DNA of 64,000 bases from Microstegium vimineum (taxonomy: Eukaryota; Streptophyta; Magnoliopsida; Poales; Poaceae), in contig CM039134.1 in the NCBI GenBank assembly GCA_022036555.1, forward strand, positions 14,260,818 through 14,324,817, read 5' to 3'. Shown here in pieces: positions 55,901-64,000 of this stretch. The translations under genes were made by a program, and so were the position numbers. Every line of letters starts with the position of its first letter. The first letter of the stretch is position 1. A model generated the notes under the pieces. The model worked only from the letters and a program-made list of their open reading frames with translations. It was not told the origin of the DNA and made no database searches.

Positions 55901-57500
55901 GATGGGTCTGCTTCGCATTGCGACGGATACTTGTTTTTCTCTGAAGAAACTGGACGAGGCTTGCAGCGTTGGAGTCAGGTCAGGCCGATGCGCGATGGCG
56001 ATGCTACGCTCAAGCTGCCACTCATCCATAGTCTTGGCGCGTGCTACACCTCTAGTGGTAGCCAGTTTGATGGTTATTGCCATGAATTACTCTACTACTG
56101 TAGTAGTAGTGATTGCTTGTTGACCCTGACGTTGACAGCCGCTGATCGAGGAAACTAAACATCGATCGCTGCTTTTTTCTGCAGCTACCAGTACTGTATT
56201 ATACTGAAGATATACTCTACGCCCAGCGTCAGTCAGGACATTGCGTGCCAGATGCTGCATAACAACAATATATAGCTCTCTTCGAGATAGTACAGTAATA
56301 AGTTTCAGCTAGAAATTAAAGAAAGATGTCTGAAAAGCAAAGGGTGCGGGTTAAGTGAGTCTCACTGTCGCTAAAACAAAACCAAATCGCCGTGATCAGA
56401 TTCGCGTCGTATTCAGCAGACGGTGTAAACAGGCAGGACACCCGTGAACGAACCCGATGCTGTCGTGGAAAGGATTCCGACGCCTATATACTCCATAGCT
56501 TTTTCAGAAATAAATAAATGGGAAAGGTGAACACCACATATATATATATATATATATTTCTCACTTTTTCTTCCTTCTTTCTTTCTATCTATATACGATA
56601 TGGATATGGAGTAAATAAATGCCTTTCGCCATTGCCGCCGTCCCTGTCTGTCTCTCGGTTCGTTGCAGAAAAATCAACACGTATGCTACGGAGAGCAAGA
56701 AAAGCAGCTCCCGGCCCTTGTAGCACCTGTACTACCTATATAGAAAAGAAAAGAAAAAGGCGGGGAACTAATCTAGTACTAGAAAAAAGAAAGAAACGAT
56801 CCTTGGGGCCAGTTCCGCGAACATCATCACACGGGACGGGAGGGAACAAAGCGCTGCAGCCGCGCGCGGCATCGGCATCTCCTAGTCGTCCTGATCCACA
56901 GCAAGCAAGAACAGCAGATCGTGCAGCAGCAAACCCACCGACGACAGTGACATGGTTAAAGGGAAGGCACGGCCGCCGCGTGATTCTGATTCCCCCCAGC
57001 GCCCGCCCGCGGCCAGACAGAGCTGCCGCAGCATGCCGTGTTCATGCATGCAAAGCGTCGTTCCACAAGGACTTCACCTAACCTTGGAGCATCAGAGTGC
57101 AGCGAGGTCAGTTGGGGAACTCAAAGGAAACTGGGCTGGTATTGGCGCGACGTCCGTCCGCTTTTCCTTGTGCCAAGACGCCAAGTTCACATGAAACTGC
57201 ATGCGGAGAGGTTCCCTCCATCCAAGCCGCTCCTCCGCTGCACTTTCTGGAGTAGTTTCCAATGCTTGATTACACAAAAGTGAAAGGGCATGCATGCCAT
57301 TGTTGGTTGGGAGGCAAAAGTGGCAAAATTTCAGGGCCATGCTTCTGGAACTAGAGTTGTTTCAGCTTTCTTTCTATCTTGTTCAGATTCGTATTGGATC
57401 ATGGTCATGGATGAGCACCACCGCACCTGCAGCACCAGCAATTCCCACGCACTAACATGGATGGATGGATTGCTTCTGTAAGATTGACATACAGTATATA
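52989..57500. other. GC-rich then mixed intergenic DNA, no gene recognised
   Basis: 53.0-55.5 kb is very GC-rich, with many overlapping frames on both strands and no recognisable domain; the first ~500 bases are probably the promoter and leader of the gene at 52515-52988. 55.6-57.5 kb is mixed, with a TA run at about 56538-56559. ORFs such as 56518-57081 and 55806-56123 lack domain, intron or homology support. Confidence 0.45.
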
Positions 57501-58419
57501 AACAAATAAAGATATGGTCTTGTTTAGTTCTGTACTACTCCTCCTGGCTTCATTTTTTTCATATCAAAGGCAACACCAAAAGCCAAAAGATGTGGCCTTG
57601 CACCTTGCTGATTGAACTCTAGCTAGTGCTGCCTTCCAACTCTGAAGCTAAAAAGGAATTTTAAAAGACTAGAGTAGAGGAGGCAGGCCAAATGTAGTGG
57701 CAGTGCAGTGCAAGTGCAGGTCTACTAGGCTATACTAGGCAAGGCAACTTCCGCCTTCCGGTGCTCAAACTGAGCAAATCATGCTGACTGGCTATCCTGC
57801 TTTAATTATTTGGTGCCACAAACGGTGGGGAATGGTTGGATAATGCATCGACAGCAAATAATAGTGATTGGCAACGAAAGAGTGGATTAAAAGTAGTGGG
57901 AAATGATGCTAGGGTTTGTCCCTCATGGTGGACTCATGATTTAGGGGAAAGGAGAGGGCCCGGCTAGGTAATGTGTTGTGTGTTAGGTCAACACCATAGG
58001 TTGGCGGTCACCCATGATCTCTGGTCTCGTTTGTCTCGCACTTCCACACACGCTAATGCTCTAGTCCACTCCATGTTCAAGCACAGCACGGGGCAATTTG
58101 TAACTCCGTCCTATGTACTGTACTTAACAATAGCTTACTGATCAGGACCATATAGGCCGATTGACAATCCATTTGGAAGACAAAAAAATGCATTTCTTTT
58201 TTTTTTGAAGCAAAAAAAATGACGTAAAAGAGAGTGCATATGTACCGATCGCTGAGGAAATAAGACGTAAAAGAGAGATTCGAATACTAGGCTTGGAAAA
58301 GTTATGAAATACTCCGTGTTGCTAGGCCATCACCCATTCACCCGTGCTTCTGTATGTGCTATTTAACGACATATCGTCTGACTTCTCATACCGTGCTTAT
58401 TTCATATATATCGTCCTCC
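57501..58419. other. Intergenic sequence, no gene recognised
   Basis: Mixed composition, no open frame of note. I searched by eye for hairpin precursors of common conserved plant microRNAs and found none. Confidence 0.4.
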
Positions 58420-59040
58420 TCTAAAAACTGTTTTTAAAAGCAGGCGTTTCAAAAAAAATTATAACTTTTCATATAAACTCAAATAAAGATAAACTCTATA
58501 TTAAAATTGTAGCTCTCGATATGATCTATAACCATGTAGTTGAGAAATTTTATTGAAACCGTTTAGACTCCCAAAATATTATTTTAAATTTATGGATTTT
58601 AAATTTAAAATTATCGAACAATCTTGGATATTGACATGGTCTATATAAAACTGTGGTTTTCAATACAATATGTAACTCAATAGTAGAAACATTTTTTTAT
58701 TTCTCAATTATTTAGAGCCCAAAAAATGTGTTCTAAGTTCAATTCCTAAACAACCTAGAATGTTCACATAGTTAATGCCAAAGTTGCAGTGACTGTTCTG
58801 ATCTACACTTCATAAGATATTGATTTGAGATTATTTCGTGTCTCAAATATTTATTTTAAATTCAAATATTTTGTTTTTTTAATTTTCTAAACAATCTCAG
58901 ATGAACTCACATCATATACCAAAGTTTGTAGTGCTTGAGAAGAATTCAAAGTTTGTACTTGTAATATTTTTAAAAATTTTAAGTTCAGGGTTTAGGATTT
59001 AGGATTTGGGGTGCTCCCATAAGAGGTCCTGCCATAAGGT
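58420..59040. repeat. Diverged tandem units resembling CACTA interior
   Basis: Three related blocks of roughly 150-200 bases recur. Each has a C-A-rich 'ACATGGTCTATATAAAACTG', 'CACATAGTTAATGCCAAAGT' or 'CACATCATATACCAAAGTTT' segment, followed by a GTAG/TGCAGTG-like word and a TTTTAAATT(C/T)AAAT stretch. The same style of tandem unit is in the CACTA element at 25465. No CACTA termini were found in the right places, so this is at best a remnant. Confidence 0.35.
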
Positions 59041-61135
59041 AGGTAGTACACCTTTGTCTTCACTAAATTTGTTATATTATATCCAATATAATTTATATGT
59101 GCATTATGTTAGTCACCATATCTGTATCAATGAGTAGATCACACAATCACATGTTGTTACAAATTTGTTGCTATTTTTAATTTTATATCTAAAGTTCCCT
59201 AAATATCTAACATGTTGTCCAAACTGTAAACAAAAACAATCCTCTAAATGCACTGAATATATCTTCAACTTGAGATATAAAATTTCCTACAACTAGACAC
59301 AGCTCCAAGAAGCTAGAGCTATACTAAATGGACTGAATAGACTAAGATGCCATGTCGATTTCTTAACTGAGTTCAGTCACCTAGCACCATTTTTGAACTA
59401 TTAAAGATTTAAGAGTCAATGCCATCATAAAGAAATATGCTTATTTCACCTTTCGGGGTTTTCTTTTTGTGGTTAGTTTAGATATTATTTTAGTTAAAAT
59501 GAAATTTGCATTTCGATTATATATTTTAAAGATCTCTTCTTATTTTTTTGTGACAATAGTTATGTTGTAAAAAAATTTTATCAATCGAGGTCACGAGTCA
59601 CCACTACAAGAAATGTGTTCCCTTTCATCATTATCATGTTGTTCTGCATAGTATTTTGTTTAATCGTTATCTCGTGCACTTCTACTATGAACTAATCTAG
59701 ATTCTTAATAACCACTTGTCTAGAGCTTGATACTCGAAGCAGTAACTGAAGATATGATATATTATGCAACCGCATTTGTTTAAATTAACCGGCTAATAGA
59801 TATGTGTATCCATGACTCCTCTGCAGAATGTATAGGTTGAATTAGATTTTATTTTAAAAACGCAATCCGACCTCAAGGTTCAGGATTACACTACCGAAAG
59901 TGCAACCTACCAAATTCTATGTGGAAATCATTTAAGAGTAGGGAATTTTGCATAGGTCCTTCAGCGTGACAACAAGGACATCTAAGAGATAGTAAACAAT
60001 ATTGAAGACCTTTAGCAATTTCTACAAAGATGTCTAAAATTCTTCTACATTAGCAATAGGGATTTAGCGTGCAATCTTAAGCTCCACTAGGCATCAAACG
60101 TGTGTGGTCTTTATCAAACACAAAATACACATAGTGATGAACTTATCGACTTAGCCTGTATGTTTTTTTCATCCACATTTATGATTTTTGAACTTTATGC
60201 ATAGATCCATGTACTTTTAATATACATTTAGTTAAAACTTTAAGTTAAGTGGCTCTAGTTGCAGCGTATATCTCATATTGTCCACAAATATTCACTTTCT
60301 ATGATATGCCAACACCCCTTTTCATTCCAAATCTACTTTTTATCGTCACTCTATGTCATCTTCATCCGGGCGCCATCCCCCTCCTCAGTTAGGATTGTCA
60401 CCAACCTTGAACTCTTGAATCAAACTTTTGAGGCTCTAAACAATGTCAAATAAAAAAGTTTGAATCATAAGGTTTTAGATCCAAGTGAGCACTACAAAAG
60501 GTTGAACTGGATTTTAAAAAGTTAAGAATTTTTTGTGTTGCATCTATTTTTAGAGGTAGACTAGACTTTAGAAATTGATTTCTAGAAGTGGCTGGTAGAG
60601 GCAAAGCCACAAGAAGTGTGATTCCTCTCTGTTGGGGTGCAACAGTACAAATTTTCTCGAATTTGATTAAATTTGAAAGTTTTCAATGGGATATGTAAAC
60701 TTTCAAGGGTCGTGGTTCACCTCGCGCCGCCTCTTGCGGTCAGGAAGTTTAGTTGTTTCTACAAATTTCATTTCTAAAGAAGGTGCTTCCTAATTAAAAA
60801 GGATGATGTATATAGCCTAGAAATGGCGTGTGTGAATAGGTGGTTTTAAAAATTTTACAACTCAAAATAAAAAAACCGTTAGAATAGGCATTGCCGATAA
60901 AAAAAAATCCAAGTCGGATAAAAACAACCCCTTTAAATAAAGCTAAAACACAATATATAAAAAAGATACTCGATTCATTCTAAATTATAAATTATTTTAG
61001 TTTTTAAACATGTAAACCAGCCCTCAGTTTATGTGTTTAAAGAAAACCTTATTCCTCCACGCGAAGAAAAACATTTCAAAATCTAGTTTGAAGCAGTCTG
61101 CTTCATTGCATGACGTTCTTCGTTGAAACTAAACG
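59041..61135. other. AT-rich intergenic DNA with isolated CACTA-like words
   Basis: CACTACAAGAAAT at 59602 and CACTACAAAAGG at 60490 look like CACTA starts. AAATTGATTTCTAGAAGTGG at about 60570 looks like a CACTA subterminal motif. No opposing ends were found. A half-MITE start (TACTCGATTCATTCTAAATT) lies at about 60966. No gene is supported. Confidence 0.35.
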
Positions 61136-61373
61136 TACTCCCTTCGTCCCTAAATATCCGTCGTTTGTGTTTTCCGAGAAACAACTTTGACTAAATATAT
61201 ATTTAAAATATTAATATCTATGGTAGATAATTAGTATTATTGGAAATGCCTTTGAACCTAGTTTTTTAATAAATTTATTTAGAGATACAAATGTTGCATA
61301 TATTTTCTACAAATCAAGTCAAACGTGTATCACGTACCCCAACAACGACAGTCATTTAGGGACAGAGAGAGTA
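61136..61373. mobile_element. Stowaway-like MITE (238 bp)
   Basis: The left end TACTCCCTTCGTCCCTAAAT and the right end, read as TACTCTCTCTGTCCCTAAAT on the other strand, are nearly perfect inverted repeats flanked by TA. Confidence 0.85.
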
Positions 61374-63202
61374 AACAACAATAAGAAAACTTCAGTGAAA
61401 GTCATACTAATACGTATACAATGAAAAAATCACATCCACCATGCAACGCGTTACCTTTCCCTTGATCAATAGATTGACCAATATTTTTGTGAAAGAGTGG
61501 TACATCTCAGTCAGCTCATAGGCTGCTGTCGAAGCGCTAAATTACGGGTGTTAGCTAAGATCAGCCTCAATGAGAGTTTTATTAAAGTTTTAATTACATT
61601 TAATAGCCTATCACATATGTAGTTTTAGTGACATGACACTGTTTTAATAAAAAGAGATGAAATAAATTTTATGGGAATATAAAACTCTCTTGGTATGATT
61701 ACCAACTCTCTTTGAATCATAAAATTAAATATCTATAAAACTATGTGATGAAACTTTAAATTAAAAATAGATATTTTATTTAAGTTTCATTTTAATCTAA
61801 ATAATATGATAATTTTAGAAACAACCTAATAAAACCCTCCATTACATCTGCCCTGATCGATCAGATCAATTGCTTGCAATTGCAAACGTCTGTCGTGACC
61901 TCATCCACACAACTAGGCTATCTATCTCCCTGTCACCATCTGCATTGTCCTCTCGGTCGTGAGGAGATCAGGCTGTTGACGGGGCATCTGCCAGGCCCCG
62001 TCGTTTCCTCCTTCGATGGCCCTCATCGTTTTTTTTTTTTTTTGCACGAATCGGTGGCTGCTCAAGAAACATGTGCCGCGTGTGACAACGGCGGCATTTG
62101 GAATTGGAAGCTGCCAGAAGCCGTGCGACCTTTGAACAAAAGAACACTAGATTATTCTCCCCCCTTTCAAATGATAGAGGAACTAGACTTTGGCATCTGG
62201 CCGATGTAACTGTAGAATATTTATCTTTGTTTTTATGGGTACGTACATGCAAGCCGGCATATATAGAAGGACAACCTTAACTTTGATAAAATCAACACAT
62301 TTTGGGTGCCTTTTTGTTGTCGATCAGTGCTTGGTTGACACGAAAATTCTCTCTCTCTATTTGCTGAATCTTTTTCTCTGATCAGGCGTTGTGCCTGTTT
62401 TTCTCTATTTGGTGAAACTGATGCCCACAGCTCAACATGTTTGGTTTAGAAGGGACCTGCAGTTTTATTTCGCCAGTCTTCCAAGCAACAGATCGAGCTT
62501 CACTGTCTGAAAACTGACAGCGGTTTGTTGTGGGATCTGGGAAATCCGGGACCAATCAACTGAAAAATCGTGAACTATTTTCACATGCGTGCAATATTTT
62601 GTGGAACTTTGCGCCGCGCCCAAGTCTCATCGTCTGAACTCGGAGGTCTATGTGTGGAACTTTGCTTATCGAACATGTCTCTGGATCGGTGAGAAAATGA
62701 AAGCTGAACAATTAATTCTCGGCTACACCATACCATCCATACGTGTGTGCCAATATTTTGTGTCAAGCTCAAATGCATGAATAAATTAATTTGTGCTGTC
62801 GTAACTAAATAATAAGGATGTTTACTTGTTTGTCAAACATATACACTATTTTGCCTATATATATTGACCCAATCCGTTCATCGCCAGACTCATTCAACAC
62901 CCAGACATGCTTGTGACTTTGATCTTTGAAACGGAGAAAATCAAAGTGAAGCCTGAAAAAACAGGAAATGTAATATTTAGGCCAGTCAATCAGACTACAG
63001 GATTGGTGGTATTTTTTTTTTGTCAAATCCAGTCCAACAGCTGGGAAAAACAACTGATAGCCATCGTTAACAAATCGAAGACGGTTAGCCGGCGTGCATG
63101 ATTGCCCAGCCGTTGACATTAATCCCCGAGTTCTCAGCATCATGTATAGGCTCTCAGAGTACAATATACTGCATTAACGATTACCAGCATCCATCGTGAC
63201 GA
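61374..63202. other. AT-rich intergenic DNA, no gene recognised
   Basis: Several short frames near 61.9-62.8 kb overlap on both strands without recognisable domains. A poly-T run lies at 62030-62043. No RNA gene was recognised. Confidence 0.4.
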
Positions 63203-63205
63203 TTA

Positions 63206-63412
63206 GGGACCTTACAATGCAAGACTCTACTATAGAGTCCAAAACTATTTATTACTATTTATTTATGATATTTTGCTGATGTGACAGTATATTTATTGAA
63301 GAGAGATGATAAAAAAAAAACAAGATTCCAAGTCTTATTTAGACTCCAAATCCACAATATTCAAAGTAATAAATAGATTTAGACTCTATAATAGAGTCTG
63401 TATTGTGTGCCC
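63206..63412. mobile_element. Tourist-like MITE (207 bp)
   Basis: The left end GGGACCTTACAATGCAAGAC continues TCTACTATAGAGTC. The right end on the other strand reads GGGCACACAATACAGACTCT then ATTATAGAGTC. Perfect TTA triplets flank it (63203-63205 and 63413-63415). Each end itself contains a small palindrome (GACTCTA..TAGAGTC), giving a compact hairpin-rich element. Confidence 0.85.
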
Positions 63413-63590
63413 TTATAAGTACTGTACATAAACATTTTCAAACTTGTACGAGCATGGCAATTAATCAAGTACTTGGTCCAGCGCGTGATGGTACCAACAG
63501 TATTCCTTTGAATTTTCTACGAACATAGATCTTTTTTATATATTTAGATATATGTTATATCTAAATACGCAATAAAATTAGTTTAAAAAC
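63413..63590. other. Short AT-rich spacer
   Basis: Nothing recognised between the two MITEs. Confidence 0.4.
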
Positions 63591-63852
63591 TACTCCCTCC
63601 GTCCCTGAAAGAATAGATTTCTGGGTTTGTCCTAAGTTAAATTTTTTAAACTTTGACTAAATTTCTAGAATAAAATATTAAAAGTTATGATATTAAATTA
63701 ATATCATTAGATTTATCTAAGAATATATTTTTACATGATGATCATTTTAAGTCATAAATGTTGTTACATTTTTCTATAAAATTAGTCAAAATTAAAAAAG
63801 TTTGACTAGCACAGATTCTAGAAATTGATTCTTTCGAGGGACGGAGGGAGTA
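63591..63852 (+). mobile_element. Stowaway-like MITE (262 bp)
   Basis: The left end TACTCCCTCCGTCCCTGAAA and the right end, read as TACTCCCTCCGTCCCTCGAA on the other strand, are near-perfect inverted repeats with TA flanks. It is a close relative, in opposite orientation, of the element at 44706-44960. Its well-kept ends suggest a fairly recent insertion. Confidence 0.87.
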
Positions 63853-64000
63853 AACTAATTCATATTTACAATTTAAAATCATAAAGTAGAAATAGTTAAA
63901 AGTTAACATGCGACCACTTACATTAATCGCAGAATGCGACCAGACCATCGTACAAACATTAGCAATAGGACTTAGTGCTCTAGGGGTTTGGACTCCAAGA

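Noticed and set aside
56518..57081. 187-codon open frame on the plus strand
   Set aside because: It starts inside a TA-repeat tract. Low-complexity basic composition and no family match.
57500..58400. Conserved microRNA precursor
   Set aside because: None of the common mature plant microRNA sequences I compared by eye was present, here or elsewhere in the window; a 12-base match to miR167 near 19831 is too short.
59602..59614. CACTA element starting CACTACAAGAAAT
   Set aside because: No opposing terminus, no subterminal repeats beside it, and no target duplication was found.
1..64000. CRISPR arrays, ribosomal RNA genes and bacterial-type operons
   Set aside because: None is present. Spaced short direct repeats, conserved rRNA cores and operon-like gene packing were all absent, consistent with plant nuclear DNA.

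Overview
This is a window of nuclear DNA from a grass, most likely a panicoid of the Sorghum/Andropogoneae type. The evidence is intron-bearing genes with GC-rich third positions and dense grass transposon families: Stowaway-like and Tourist-like MITEs, hAT, CACTA, PIF, copia and solo LTRs. There are no bacterial operons and no CRISPR array. I identify the organism only by family resemblance; no database was searched.

Three host genes are supported. (1) At 2782-3180 (minus) is a small NPR1-interacting repressor of the NRR/NIMIN type, carrying an EEFYAILRRIRDA motif and a terminal LDLN (EAR) motif. (2) At 34597-39601 (plus) is a three-exon GH31 alpha-xylosidase/alpha-glucosidase of the XYL1 type. 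It has a signal peptide and both catalytic aspartates, but a one-base insertion at about 39082-39087 shifts the frame before the C-terminal domain. (3) At 52515-52988 (minus) is a single-exon gene of unknown function with a poly-Ala tract and a Trp-rich acidic C-terminus. A weak two-exon candidate lies at 20259-20707 (minus). From memory, rice has NRR and a GH31 gene as near neighbours on chromosome 1, so genes 1 and 2 may be a conserved pair pushed about 31 kb apart by insertions.

Layout: 1-3.4 kb holds the NRR-like gene and its flanks. 3.4-6.5 kb is a tandem array of a ~1.15 kb unit. 7.0-9.9 kb holds two MITEs, a hAT derivative with ~350 bp inverted promoter arms, and a tiny MITE. 11.2-12.7 kb is a local segmental duplication with a MITE in one copy. 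15.3-19.1 kb is a defective copia element with a perfect target-site duplication (TSD). 20-25 kb is mixed non-coding sequence with MITEs. 25.2-31.4 kb holds LINE remnants broken by a CACTA element and a TIR element, and between them a PIF-type element containing LTR-like DNA. 32.3-34.4 kb is a hAT element with a perfect 8-bp TSD, inserted between the TATA box and the ATG of the XYL1 gene. 34.6-39.8 kb is XYL1. 40-44.3 kb is GC-rich DNA with no recognised gene. 44.3-48.9 kb holds two Stowaway-like MITEs and a MULE-like element carrying two solo LTRs, both with perfect 5-bp TSDs. 51.2-51.9 kb is a three-level MITE nest. 52.5-53 kb is the third gene. 53-64 kb is GC-rich then AT-rich DNA with MITEs and CACTA-like remnants.

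The most interesting points are the hAT in the XYL1 leader, the XYL1 frameshift, the self-facing hAT promoter duplication (a possible dsRNA source), the paired solo LTRs, and the MITE nest.
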